Origin: Oscillatoria acuminata PCC 6304
GTDB taxonomy: Bacteria > Cyanobacteriota > Cyanobacteriia > Cyanobacteriales > Laspinemataceae
NCBI RefSeq assembly: GCF_000317105.1
Contig: NC_019693.1
Span: 6,635,227 to 6,699,226 of the forward strand
Reading direction: 5' to 3'
DNA length: 64,000 nt
Shown piece after piece: positions 18,746 to 27,971 of this stretch. A program made the position numbers and the translations under genes. The notes under the pieces were generated by a model that saw only the letters and a list, made by a program, of their open reading frames with translations, did not search any database and had not been told where the DNA came from. Numbering within the stretch: position 1 is the stretch's first letter; each line of letters begins with the position of its first letter.

Positions 18746-19534
18746 TCAAGCCCCCATCCCGGAATATTGGCGCAACCCGCGACGCCACAACCAGCGATTG
18801 ATGATCCAAAAGATTGCTATCCAACTGCACATGATGGCAAGACTAGGGAGAACATCCACAGGTAATCCCACCAATAGCGCTGCTGGAAAGTGAATCATAT
18901 AGGGAAACGGGGTCCATAAAACCACTTGGCGCACTGATTCGGGGAACACCTCTAAGGGAGCAACCATTCCGGAGAAAAAGAGATAAAATAGAAACCAAAA
19001 TTGCTCGATCGCATTCGCCCGTTCTATCCAAAAACACAGGAGAGAAAAGGTATATTGAATCAAAAATCGCAGGATAAATCCCAGAATAACTACCCCAATC
19101 CACAGCAAAAACCGTCCTAAATTAGGCAGCCAAAATGCATCGGGATATAAGGCAAAAAAGATTAAAATCAAACCAGCAATAAAGGGGAGACGAGCACCAC
19201 GTTCTGCTAAATGAGCGGCGACATGATGCCACACCGGGTCCAAGGGTTGTAATAACCGCATGGAGAGTTTTCCTTCCACCACTTCTTTTTCAAACTCCCA
19301 AACCACCCAAACCACATTGAATTGACGGACAATAAACGCCGCTAAAAAATACCGAGCAAATTCCACGGGGTTTAAGGCAAAACTTCCAGTTTGAGAGGCT
19401 TCTAACCAGAGTCCCATTAAAATAAACGGCAAAGTACCCGACAGCGCCCATAACACAATTTCGGCGCGGTATTCCAGCATATAAGCATAATGAACGGAGA
19501 ATAAGGTGGGAGCAATTCTGAAAAAACGTCTCAT
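18746..19534 (-). CDS. ABC-2 type permease (DUF990 family), first subunit
   Basis: A 262-residue permease paralogous to the one at 16470, with an ordered set of hydrophobic segments (PFILMGLWL, LPFIAGLILIFFALY, LWIGVVILGFILRFLIQYTF, LFYLFFSGMVAPL). The block VVEGKLSMRLLQPLDPVWHH corresponds to EGTLDFVLLKPI in the partner. It follows the ATPase gene by 130 bases on the same strand and is likely in one transcript with it. Confidence 0.84.
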   Translation of the reverse strand: MRRFFRIAPTLFSVHYAYMLEYRAEIVLWALSGTLPFILMGLWLEASQTGSFALNPVEFARYFLAAFIVRQFNVVWVVWEFEKEVVEGKLSMRLLQPLDPVWHHVAAHLAERGARLPFIAGLILIFFALYPDAFWLPNLGRFLLWIGVVILGFILRFLIQYTFSLLCFWIERANAIEQFWFLFYLFFSGMVAPLEVFPESVRQVVLWTPFPYMIHFPAALLVGLPVDVLPSLAIMCSWIAIFWIINRWLWRRGLRQYSGMGA

Positions 19535-19664
19535 GAATTTTAGGGGTTAACAGATTAGGGTATGGGTCCAGGGAAAGGGTTGAGAAACCGGATTTATTAA
19601 CACAATTTCGGGGATTTCTATAAACTTGGATTAAAAACCCGGTTTCTGGTCCTCACCGAATGAT

Positions 19665-20663
19665 TTAGGCGATCGTCCCAGCGGTAAAGACTCGTCCAAT
19701 CACTTCTTCAATCGGGGGTTCAGTCACCGTCAAATCTAGTATTTCAAAATCGATTAAAATCTGACTCACCGTAGCGGTTAGCGTATCCCGACGCACCAGT
19801 AATCGCACCGACTGACCCGCAATTTCTTCGACTTCGCCATACTGCGAGATTTGTTGTCGCAATTTTTCCGGGTCAGCAATCGCCTGAGTTAACTCTAACT
19901 GCACCTCACGATAGGGCGCAAACCGCTCAACTAAGCCATCTAAACTGCCATCATAAATCAGTTGACCTGCATAAATTAAAATCACGCGATCGCAAAGGGC
20001 AGTAATATCCGCCATGTAATGACTCGTTAACAAAATCGTCGCCCCTGTGCGTTGATTGTATTCGCGTAAAAACTCCCGGACTGATGCTTGTCCATTCACA
20101 TCTAATCCCAGGGTCGGTTCATCCAAAAATAAAACATCAGGATTGTGCAATAATGCCGCCATCAATTCCGCTTTCATCCGTTCCCCGAGGGACAGCTTTC
20201 GGACAGGTTGATTGAGCTTTCCTTCCAGAGACAGCATTTCCGTTAATTGACCAATCCGTTCCCGACATTCTTTCTCGGGAATTCCATACACCACCCCATT
20301 AATTCGCAAGGAATCTAAGGCGGGTAAATCCCAGAGTAACTGTTGCTTTTGTCCCATGACTAAGGTAATTTTTTGCAGAAACGCTTCTTTGCGTTGAAAA
20401 GGAACATGACCCGCCACCTCCACCCGTCCACTAGAGGGATGAATTAGCCCGGTTAACATTTTTAAAGTGGTGGTTTTTCCGGCCCCATTAGGTCCTAGAA
20501 ATCCCACGACTTCCCCGGGTTGGATTTGAAACGAAACATCTTTTACCGCTTCGATATTCCGATAGGTCCGTTTGAAAAAGTGATTGAGAGTCCCTTTCAT
20601 TCCCGGTTGTTTGATGGCAACGGGATAAACTTTACTGAGATGTTCGGCAACAATGATTGACAT
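19665..20663 (-). CDS. ABC transporter ATPase for the ABC-2 exporter
   Basis: A 332-residue ATP-binding subunit. Walker A is GPNGAGKTTTLKML, the signature is LSLGERMKAEL, Walker B is VLFLDEPTLGLD and the switch His is in TSHYMAD. An N-terminal extension (QPGMKGTLNHFFKRTYRNIE) and a C-terminal domain of about 90 residues are typical of the NatA/DUF990-partner group. It is first in the minus-strand cluster and should power the two permeases downstream. The substrate is not predictable. Confidence 0.9.
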   Translation of the reverse strand: MSIIVAEHLSKVYPVAIKQPGMKGTLNHFFKRTYRNIEAVKDVSFQIQPGEVVGFLGPNGAGKTTTLKMLTGLIHPSSGRVEVAGHVPFQRKEAFLQKITLVMGQKQQLLWDLPALDSLRINGVVYGIPEKECRERIGQLTEMLSLEGKLNQPVRKLSLGERMKAELMAALLHNPDVLFLDEPTLGLDVNGQASVREFLREYNQRTGATILLTSHYMADITALCDRVILIYAGQLIYDGSLDGLVERFAPYREVQLELTQAIADPEKLRQQISQYGEVEEIAGQSVRLLVRRDTLTATVSQILIDFEILDLTVTEPPIEEVIGRVFTAGTIA

Positions 20664-20783
20664 AATAATTATTTTTACTAAAACCGCAACTCATCCGGTG
20701 CAATGTTCATCGAACCCCGCCGAGGTAGACTGGGTTGGAGTAGCCCCATGCTTTAGGGCTTTAGGGGATAGGTTTATTTTAGC

Positions 20784-21701
20784 TCAGGGGAGCAACTCTT
20801 TTAAATTTACAACGCGAACCACGGGATTGCGATGGGTAAAAATCAACCCATTATGACGATAAACGAGAATCAATTGGACAACCAGACGCTCAATAATTTC
20901 GATGATTCGACCTAAACAATGGCGACTTTTAAAATGTTCCAGTGGGGAGGGAGTCCGCTGAATCAACCATTCGGTGAATCGGTATTTCCAGGACCGAGTT
21001 CCCCGTTTAGAGATTTGTAAAATTGTCCCGGGAATGAATTCCCCTTGATTGGCCCAAAATGCATAGCGTTCCCCGAGGGTAAAGTAATGAAATACTGAGG
21101 GATGGGGGCTAGATTGGGCTAACTTTCGGGCAACTCCTAATGGATTAAAGGTGACGACGGACCGAATGCGATCGCCGTATTTAACCCCCAGTTGCTGGGC
21201 AATTTTGCCGCCAAGACTTTCGCCAATCACGTCCGGGCGATCGCCCTGTTGATATTTTTCCGTAATCCAAGCGACTGCACCTTGGGTTTCCGCCGCTTTC
21301 GATTGCCAATCAAGATGAGCAATAAACACCTCTGGCGTATCTTGAAGGACCCCATCCAACGGATACCAAGACCCATATCCCCGAATCACTAATACCGGCG
21401 GTACATTCCCCAATAAAGGAATCCGACCCTCGGCATAAAATCCTGTAATTTTATCTTCAAATACTTTTTCTACCTGATAGTTTCCTCGGACAACTTGGCC
21501 CTCGGTATGACGGACATAAATCGAGGGTTCATCTTTTTTTAAAATTAAGGTCAGTTGGGGTTTACTAAACTGTTCATAAATCACATCTAGAGGATGGCGA
21601 GGGGGTGGGGACGGGATGAAATCCGGGAAATTAACTGAACCAGCGGGTTTTTGACCGAGTTGAGCACGTTTTGAGTTGGATTTTTTGCGTTTAGATAGCA
21701 C
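20784..21701 (-). CDS. Alpha/beta hydrolase-like protein (GESLGG nucleophile elbow)
   Basis: The core VIGESLGGKIAQQLGVKYGD is a serine-hydrolase nucleophile elbow (GxSxG) followed by RIRSVVTFNPLG, as in lipase-like alpha/beta hydrolases. The GTG at 21699-21701 is preferred: GGGGAACGAATTC gives a ribosome site, and the longer frame to an ATG at 21824 would translate an intergenic palindromic repeat (LRPCSPRLQPAG). That leaves 305 residues. The acid and His of the triad are not confidently located. No signal peptide is seen with this start. The substrate is unknown and the start could be wrong. Confidence 0.6.
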   Translation of the reverse strand: MLSKRKKSNSKRAQLGQKPAGSVNFPDFIPSPPPRHPLDVIYEQFSKPQLTLILKKDEPSIYVRHTEGQVVRGNYQVEKVFEDKITGFYAEGRIPLLGNVPPVLVIRGYGSWYPLDGVLQDTPEVFIAHLDWQSKAAETQGAVAWITEKYQQGDRPDVIGESLGGKIAQQLGVKYGDRIRSVVTFNPLGVARKLAQSSPHPSVFHYFTLGERYAFWANQGEFIPGTILQISKRGTRSWKYRFTEWLIQRTPSPLEHFKSRHCLGRIIEIIERLVVQLILVYRHNGLIFTHRNPVVRVVNLKELLP

Positions 21702-21724
21702 GAATTCGTTCCCCTGGCATACGG

Positions 21725-21915
21725 AGTAAAAACCCGCAGGCTGAAGCCTGGGGCTACACGGACGAAGCCTGCCTTCGCAGGCTGAAGAGTAAAATAGGTC
21801 GAGTACAACGGGATTTGGTATCATACCAAATCCGGGTATAAAAAATTGTTGTTATAGAGTAGCCCGCGCAGGCGGGCTTTGTCCGTATAGCCTCCGGGCT
21901 TCAGCCTGCGGGCCC
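21725..21915. repeat. GC-rich palindromic repeats upstream of the hydrolase
   Basis: CGCAGGCTGAAGCCTGGGGC and GCCTGCCTTCGCAGGCTGAAG near 21736-21785, and AGCCCGCGCAGGCGGGCTTT plus CCGGGCTTCAGCCTGCGGGC near 21861-21910, form strong hairpins. The family is shared with 7067. The second cluster is just past the recF stop on the other side and may terminate transcription there. Confidence 0.75.
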
Positions 21916-21920
21916 CCAGT

Positions 21921-23075
21921 TTAGGGAAAAATTTCCCCCGCTTTCACCGTGAGAATTTGAGCAGAATTGATCCAATCATGTTCAAATCCGCCTAAATGAG
22001 TTGTCGCAATTACGGTTTGAAATCGGTCTTGAATCGCTTCAAGCAGTTGGTTTTGTCGCTTGGGGTCTAACTCGGCCAGCACATCATCAAGGAGTAAAAC
22101 AGGCGGTTCTCCAACGATTTCCTCAATCAGTTTGAGTTCTGCCAATTTTAAGGCTAAAACTAGGGTGCGTTGTTGTCCCTGGGAAGCAAATTGTTTCACG
22201 GGTAATTCATTGAGAGTGAACTCGATATCATCGCGGTGGGGACCGACCAGAGTTGTGCCTTGAAATGATTCTGCGATCGCCCGAGATTGGAGTTTTTCTA
22301 AAAATGCCTGCATTGCCTGTTGCGGACGATCGCGCAACGCTTTATCTTGCATTCCTTCCACATTTGGAGCATAATGAATACATAACGATTCCACTCGCCC
22401 ACTAATCGCCGCGTGCCAGGTTTCGGCAATGGGAACCAATCGCTCTAATGCCCGCGATCGCCGCTGCATCACCCGGACTCCAATGGTCGCCAATTGAGCA
22501 TCCCATAACCCCAATTGTGCCTGATGTTCCGGACCTAAATGAGATTTCTCTCCCCGTGCTTCGGCACTTCTAATCTCTTTTAATAACGCATTTCTTTGTT
22601 TTAACACTTTATTATATTGTTGTAAAATATGAGCATAAATTGGCTCCAGTTGCACCAACAATCCATCTAACCAACTGCGCCTGGTTTCCGGACCGGACCG
22701 AACTAACTCCAAATCCAAACTCGAAAACTGCACGACATTTAACAAACCCAAAAAATCGACATTCCGCCGACAGGTTTCTTCATCTACAGATACCGTTCGC
22801 CGTCCACTTCGCCGCAGAACCACTCCCAATTTAACTGACCGATATTCCCGAGACACCATCCCAATAATTTGTCCCTGGGGTTCTCCCTCCCGAACTAAAT
22901 CGCGATCGCGACTGACCCGAGAACTCTTCAAAGTCGAAAGTAACCCCAACGCCTCCAAAACATTGGTTTTTCCCTGTGCATTATCCCCGACTAAAATGGT
23001 CTTCGGGGCATTTAACTCAATCTCCTGTTCTCGATAATTCCTAAATTGTCTTAAATGCAGTTGGTTTATAAACAT
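21921..23075 (-). CDS. recF: DNA replication/repair protein RecF
   Basis: A 384-residue SMC-like ATPase that loads RecA at gaps with RecO and RecR. The N terminus LHLRQFRNYREQEIELNAP is diagnostic. Walker A is GDNAQGKTNVLEAL, the signature is ASQGQQRTLVLALKLAEL, and Walker B is PPVLLLDDVLAELD. Length is normal for RecF. The neighbours do not encode other replication proteins, which is common in cyanobacteria where recF is not next to dnaA/dnaN. It starts at ATG 23073-23075 (MFINQ). Confidence 0.95.
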   Translation of the reverse strand: MFINQLHLRQFRNYREQEIELNAPKTILVGDNAQGKTNVLEALGLLSTLKSSRVSRDRDLVREGEPQGQIIGMVSREYRSVKLGVVLRRSGRRTVSVDEETCRRNVDFLGLLNVVQFSSLDLELVRSGPETRRSWLDGLLVQLEPIYAHILQQYNKVLKQRNALLKEIRSAEARGEKSHLGPEHQAQLGLWDAQLATIGVRVMQRRSRALERLVPIAETWHAAISGRVESLCIHYAPNVEGMQDKALRDRPQQAMQAFLEKLQSRAIAESFQGTTLVGPHRDDIEFTLNELPVKQFASQGQQRTLVLALKLAELKLIEEIVGEPPVLLLDDVLAELDPKRQNQLLEAIQDRFQTVIATTHLGGFEHDWINSAQILTVKAGEIFP

Positions 23076-23168
23076 AATTAAATCCAGCTTGTTAAAATAA
23101 AATCACACCCTAATCTCAATGAAAAATTCTCTTGTTTGTAGTAACGACTTCAGGCGTTATCCCCAGAG

Positions 23169-23372
23169 GGTTTTAACCCTAGCCCTGTCAAGGTGTATTT
23201 GTAGGGGCGTATTGCATACGCCCTCTCATTTATGCAATACGCCCCTACAAGAAACAAGGATGAGGCGGAATTCCATTGACGGTTAAAGAGGGCGTATGCA
23301 ATACGCCCCTACAAGAAATAGCGATGAGGCGGGATTCAATTTACCATCTTGACAGGGCTAGGTTTTAACCCC
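23169..23372. repeat. Modular MITE-like repeat, copy 1 (inverted ends, about 0.2 kb)
   Basis: The ends TTTTAACCCTAGCCCTGTCA (23171) and TGACAGGGCTAGGTTTTAAC (about 23350) are inverted repeats. Inside are two copies of a module containing GTAGGGGCGTATTGCATACG or its inverse, together with GATGAGGCGG(A/G)ATTC. The same ends and modules recur at 30854-31223 and in part at 48347-48425. It has no coding capacity. Confidence 0.8.
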
Positions 23373-24306
23373 CGCCGGGAACGGACTTTTTCCTCCCATA
23401 AAACAACCGAAAAAAGACCTTTTCCATCTCCACCCAAACAAACAACAATGAACTAAATCCTAAACAGATTGCCAAATCAGTCGGCGTCAACCAATGGGTT
23501 CCAAAAAACACCCTTAACGGTTCGACATAAATCAACATAAGCTGGAGAATTGTAGTGATAATCACCGCCCCGAAGACAAACGGATTCGAGAAGGGATTTA
23601 ACTGAATCGTTAACTGAGTATTGGACCGGACCGCGATCGCATGACCCATCTGAGCAATACACAGGGTCGTAAACACCATTGTTTTCCAACGGTCCGGAGA
23701 CAGTCCATTGCCACTAACGGTGTGCGTGTAGGAAAAGGCCACCATCATTAAGGTAATGGAAATTATCGCAAACACAATCCCAATTCGTACCATATACAAC
23801 CCCAAACCCCGGGCAAAAATATTCTCCCGAGGACTAAAGGGGGGACGATTCATCACATCCGGTTCTGGGGGTTCTACTGCCAATGCTAAAGCGGGAAATC
23901 CATCGGTAACTAGATTCATCCAAAGAATTTGTAACGGGGTGAGGGGAACACCAGGTAATCCCAACAGGGGTGCAGCCGCGATCGTCAGCAGTTCCCCAAT
24001 ATTAGACCCGAGAATGTATTTAATAAACCGGCGAATATTAGTATAAACCACTCGACCTTCTTCCGTTGCGGCAACAATGGTGGCAAAATTATCATCTAGC
24101 AGGACCATATCGCTGGCCTCTTTACTCACATCAGTTCCCGTAATTCCCATTGCAATCCCGATATCCGCTTGTTTGAGGGCCGGTGCATCGTTTACCCCGT
24201 CCCCGGTCATGGCGACAAATTTACCCCGTTTTTGCAACGCTTGGACGATTCTGAGCTTATGTTCCGGAGAGACTCGGGCATATACACTAACGTGATCGAC
24301 CTGATA
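23365..24306 (-). pseudogene. P-type cation ATPase, C-terminal third (detached by IS607)
   Basis: It starts in mid-protein at [20 protein letters not shown] and continues with [20 protein letters not shown] (the hinge motif), then [17 protein letters not shown] and membrane segments M5-M10 to the stop. The sequence is that of P2-type (Ca2+ ATPase-like) pumps. It completes the fragment at 26046-27971 when the IS607 element and one shared TA are removed (..NLIAD-YQVDHVS..). The ATG at 24307-24309 belongs to the IS end. Alone it lacks the phosphorylation domain and should be inactive. Confidence 0.9.
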
Positions 24307-24309
24307 CAT

Positions 24310-25539
24310 TTACGCGACATTTTTCCGGTTGTTCCCGGACAATGCGACGATAGCACTATTACCCGTTAAGGTAACAGAGGCGGTATCCCGCAAAGCTTTT
24401 AGAAAGATTCCAAAAGCACCGTTCCAGTCCCTGGGTAGAGTGACCCCACACTCGGGACATCGGAACACTTTTGAGCCACCTAGCTTAGAGTGAACATGAC
24501 CACAGTGAGTACAGGTTTTACTGGTGTATTCTTCGGTCACATCCACAACGGTGGTTCCAGTTATTTCGGCTTGATGTTTCAGGGTTAGTTTGAATCGATA
24601 ATGCGCCCAGGTTAGCATTGCCCTTGCTGTCTTAGACCTAATTTTCCGCTTGGCCTTGGCAACCATGTTGGAAGTCTCGAAGGTAGGCAGAAAAATCACA
24701 CTATAGTTACGAGTCAAGTAATGAGCAATTTGTTTGTGGGCCTCATCCACCAAATTCCGGATTTTGGTTCTCATTCGTTGAGCCGCTTGCTTCATTCTCC
24801 GTCGCTTTGAGCGATTGGGCTCTTTAGCGATTCGGCCCATCAAATCATCCAAATGTTGGCATAGCCGAGTAATACGTCCTATATCTCCGGAGCCAAATTC
24901 TAAAAATCGTGAACCATCAAACCCAGTTATGAAAGTTCGGACACCCGGATCTAATGCAATCACTCCGGTGGCTTCCGTTGGGATAAAGGCAACAGGTTCA
25001 GGGAAAACCGCAAACCATCGACCTTTGGTAAACACCAACTGAGTTCCTTGGTCGCAAGTTTTAGGGATAGGTTCGGAAACCCTGAAAGTTAATCCTTTCG
25101 TCAGTCTTGGATACCAACTCCCTGAAGAGAAATTAGCATCGTTAAACTTAATGGCTTGGGAACTGTCACGGCAACTTCTAAACCTGGCGTCAGAACTGGC
25201 GCTAAAAGCCAGATGGGCATCGAAGATTGCATTTTGCCGGATGTGACAAGGCGTTTCTTTAACCCACGCAGGCAAATCACTCTGCATCACTTCGTTGCGT
25301 AACTTCAGCTTGCTTAGTCGTTTACCGCTTTTCTGCAAAGCAATTGCTTGGTTGTAGCAATACCGACAAGCCGCCAGCCATTTGCGCCAGACTTTATTTA
25401 GCTCGGGGCTGGGGTAAATCTGGATCTTCTTTGACCTGAGTTTTGTATTTACGCAGTCCGTATAATCGGGAGCTAAAGCAGTGGAGGATGGCGAGAATGT
25501 CCTCAACCATTTCTCGTTCTGGACTGAGACTTGTCTCAT
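24310..25539 (-). CDS. tnpB: TnpB, IS607-associated RNA-guided endonuclease
   Basis: The recognisable protein begins near KLRSKKIQIYPSPELNKVWR, with the RuvC-like residues in place: ALDPGVRTFITGF (Asp), FLPTFETSN (Glu) and LPRDWNGAFGI (Asp). A zinc finger has CTHCGHV and FRCPECG. The frame is open far upstream (to 26025), but that part is only the shadow of tnpA in another frame. The ATG at 25539 (MRQVSVQNEKW) is a compromise; a non-ATG start nearer 25455 is possible. It overlaps the tnpA 3' end. TnpB proteins cut DNA guided by an RNA from the element's end; all catalytic residues seen here are intact. Confidence 0.85.
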   Translation of the reverse strand: MRQVSVQNEKWLRTFSPSSTALAPDYTDCVNTKLRSKKIQIYPSPELNKVWRKWLAACRYCYNQAIALQKSGKRLSKLKLRNEVMQSDLPAWVKETPCHIRQNAIFDAHLAFSASSDARFRSCRDSSQAIKFNDANFSSGSWYPRLTKGLTFRVSEPIPKTCDQGTQLVFTKGRWFAVFPEPVAFIPTEATGVIALDPGVRTFITGFDGSRFLEFGSGDIGRITRLCQHLDDLMGRIAKEPNRSKRRRMKQAAQRMRTKIRNLVDEAHKQIAHYLTRNYSVIFLPTFETSNMVAKAKRKIRSKTARAMLTWAHYRFKLTLKHQAEITGTTVVDVTEEYTSKTCTHCGHVHSKLGGSKVFRCPECGVTLPRDWNGAFGIFLKALRDTASVTLTGNSAIVALSGNNRKNVA

Positions 25540-25987
25540 TGAGAACCAAGAGTTCGCACCTGTTTTGCTCACAGAGCCATCGAAACAAGTCAAATCCAAA
25601 TCTGGCCAATCGGTCTTTGTGGGCAACGACAACCATGCGGACATCTCCTGACAAGACTTGTCCCAGTAAGGCCAGCATTTTCTTTCGCTTGAAGTTGAGC
25701 CCGCCTCCGATTTCTGAGACGACTTCTGCTTCGGGGTAGAGGTTGGACAGTGCGGCAACCTGTCGGTTGAGGTCGGACTGCTGGGCGCGGCTACTAACTC
25801 TGGCATAGATAACGACTTTGCGTTTGTCACTGCCTGAGAAGGCAGTATATGACTCAACGTTGTATCGTCGTTGCCCAGCGGGGGTTCTGATGGTCTCGAT
25901 TGAGCCATTTTCGTCCCATCTGCGGAGTGTTCTTTCATGGACTCCAAGGATTTGGGCCGCTTCCTTGGGCTTGACATATCTGGCAAT
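25394..25987 (-). CDS. tnpA: TnpA, IS607-family serine recombinase, probable ATT start
   Basis: The frame encodes 197 residues: a MerR-like helix-turn-helix (YVKPKEAAQILGVHERTLRR, TPAGQRRY), then a serine recombinase domain. That domain has VVIYARVSSRAQQSDLNRQ (nucleophile Ser), EIGGGLNFKRKKMLALLGQ and VVVAHKDRLARFGFDLFRW. There is no in-frame ATG, GTG or TTG between the upstream stop and the helix-turn-helix. An ATT at 25985-25987 sits eight bases after GAGG, which makes it the best start. The gene is otherwise undamaged. It catalyses transposition through 2-bp crossover without target preference. Confidence 0.82.
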   Translation of the reverse strand: MARYVKPKEAAQILGVHERTLRRWDENGSIETIRTPAGQRRYNVESYTAFSGSDKRKVVIYARVSSRAQQSDLNRQVAALSNLYPEAEVVSEIGGGLNFKRKKMLALLGQVLSGDVRMVVVAHKDRLARFGFDLFRWLCEQNRCELLVLNETSLSPEREMVEDILAILHCFSSRLYGLRKYKTQVKEDPDLPQPRAK

Positions 25988-26045
25988 AGGTTTATCCTCA
26001 ACTCTTCTCGCGTATTGTACCGCATCGCCCTAAGATGTTAAACTA

Positions 26046-27971
26046 ATCTGCGATTAAATTAAACTCTCGTTCCAACTCCTCCTGGGGCATTTCTTCCAAC
26101 TCTTGACCGATGAGGACCCGACTGCCCTGTTGAGCAATTCCCAAATCCTGGGCAATGGCGATCGCCGTGAGTTGATGATCCCCCGTAATCATAATCGGTC
26201 GAATCCCGGCCCTGCGACATTTCACCACCGCCTCCCGCACTTCCGGTCGGGGTGCATCTAACATTCCCACCATTCCCAACCAGACTAACTCCCGTTCCGT
26301 CTGGTCTTCCGAACCCTCGGGCGGTTGTTCCGTTAACGGTTTGTAAGCAAATCCCAGAACGCGCAACCCCCTCGCTGCTAAATCATTATTCCGGTCTAAA
26401 ACCTGCTGCCGTTGTGCGACAGAAAGGGGTTGAATCTGCTTGCCAATCAGAATTTGGGTACAACAGTCTAAGGTTAACTCGGGAGACCCCTTGGTAAACA
26501 TCACAAAGGGCATTGACTCGGGAGTGATGACCTCGGATTCGGGATGGGAAACTTGACAGATGACACTCATCCGTTTGCGTTCCGAGGAGAAGGGAAACTC
26601 ACGGACGCGAGGCAGTTGGGGAGAGAGGCGATCGCCGGTGAATTCCAACTTACCCGCCAGGACCAGTAATGCCCCTTCCGTCGGGTCCCCTACAATCTCC
26701 CAGTCCTGTTTCTCATACTGCAATACGGCATCATTGCACTGCACAGAACTCAGCAGCAGGGTTTCCAATTCGGGATACTCCCCTAACTCACCCACCCCGA
26801 TTTTTGTCCCATTTGCGGCTAAAAAATCTCCCGTGGGTTGATATCCTTCTCCCGTCACGGTTAAGCTGTGACTGGGAGTTTCCACCCCTTGGACTACCAT
26901 TTTATTTTGAGTTAAGGTGCCGGTTTTATCTGAGCAAATTGTGGTGACACTCCCCAAGGTTTCCACCGCCGGCAGTTTGCGAATTAAGGCGTGACGCTTC
27001 ACCATGCGTTGGGTCCCCAGGGCCAGAGTCACGGTAATCACTGCCGGTAACCCCTCGGGGACGATCGCCACCGCCATACTCAGGGAAATTTCTAACAGAT
27101 GATTAAACGCTGACATTCCCTGAACCAGGGTCCCACCGATGACCACGATCGCCACCAGAACCAAGGACCCGGTGACCAACACATTCCCCAGTTGAGTCAT
27201 CCGTTGTTGCAGGGGAGTATCTTCACTTTCCACCCCCTGAATCAAGGTGGCAATTTTGCCCAATTCCGTGTGCATTCCGGTGCCAATCACGATCGCCTTG
27301 GCCCGTCCCTTGACCACTTCCGTGCCACAAAACACCAAATTCAGGCGATCGCCTAGGGATGTATTCTCCGGCAACTGAATCAGCGCATCTTTTTCCACCG
27401 AATGCGCCTCCCCTGTCAAAGCAGACTCGCGGATTTGCAAATTAGACTCTTCTAGGAGTTTGGCATCTGCTGCCACCTGCACTCCTGCTTCCAAAAACAT
27501 CAAATCTCCCGGGACCACCTCCGTTGAGGCGACTTCCAGCAGTTTGCCATCCCGCAGAACTCGGACCAGAGGAGAGGCCAAACTTTTCAACGCCGCGAGA
27601 GCTTTTTCGGCCTTGGTTTCCTGAAGATAGCCCAAGACCCCATTCAGAATCACGATCAGCATAATCGCCACCGCATCCTTGGGAAACTCCCCCTGCTGAA
27701 GGGCCAAAAACCCGGAAATCACGGCCACCCCGATCAGCATCAATAACATAATGTTCTTGAACTGATCCAGGAGGATTATCCAGGGACTGCGACCGGCAGT
27801 TTCTTTCAGTTCATTAGGGCCGTACTGCTGCAAGCGTTCCCATGCCTCCGCAGTGCTTAACCCCGTGGTGGGATCAACCTGGAGTTTTTCCAGAGTCTTA
27901 TCAATGTCTAACGTATGCCAAGGGACCAGCGGATATTGCCCAGAAGAATTTGCAGACATGAGTGTGTTCAA
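26046..27971 (-). pseudogene. P-type cation ATPase, N-terminal two thirds (truncated by IS607)
   Basis: This P2-type ATPase part starts MNTLMSANSSGQYPLVPWHT and includes the cation ATPase N domain (STAEAWERLQQYGPNEL), the actuator motif LTGEAHSVEK and M4 with VAIVPEGLPAVITVTLALGT. Next are the phosphorylation site CSDKTGTLTQNKM (about residue 345), nucleotide-binding MFTKGSPELTLD and MITGDHQLTAIAI. Translation stops at a TAG supplied by IS607. The PEGLP motif in M4 is typical of Ca2+ or related divalent pumps (PacL-like). With the 3' fragment it makes a pump of about 955 residues. As it stands it lacks M5-M10. Confidence 0.92.

Larger units (their letters stand above)
24307..26045 (-). mobile_element. 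Intact IS607-family element inserted in the ATPase gene
   Basis: The element carries a serine recombinase (tnpA) and an RNA-guided nuclease gene (tnpB), both minus strand and co-directional with the host gene. The host frame reads GAT TAG at the left junction and AAATG TAT at the right. A TA dinucleotide is shared by both junctions, and joining them gives GCA GAT TAT CAG GTC in frame. There are no inverted repeats or longer target duplication, as expected for IS607. Size is about 1.74 kb. Confidence 0.9.

Noticed and set aside
25540-26025. N-terminal extension of TnpB giving a 571-residue protein
   Set aside because: The extension is the out-of-frame shadow of tnpA and does not resemble TnpB.
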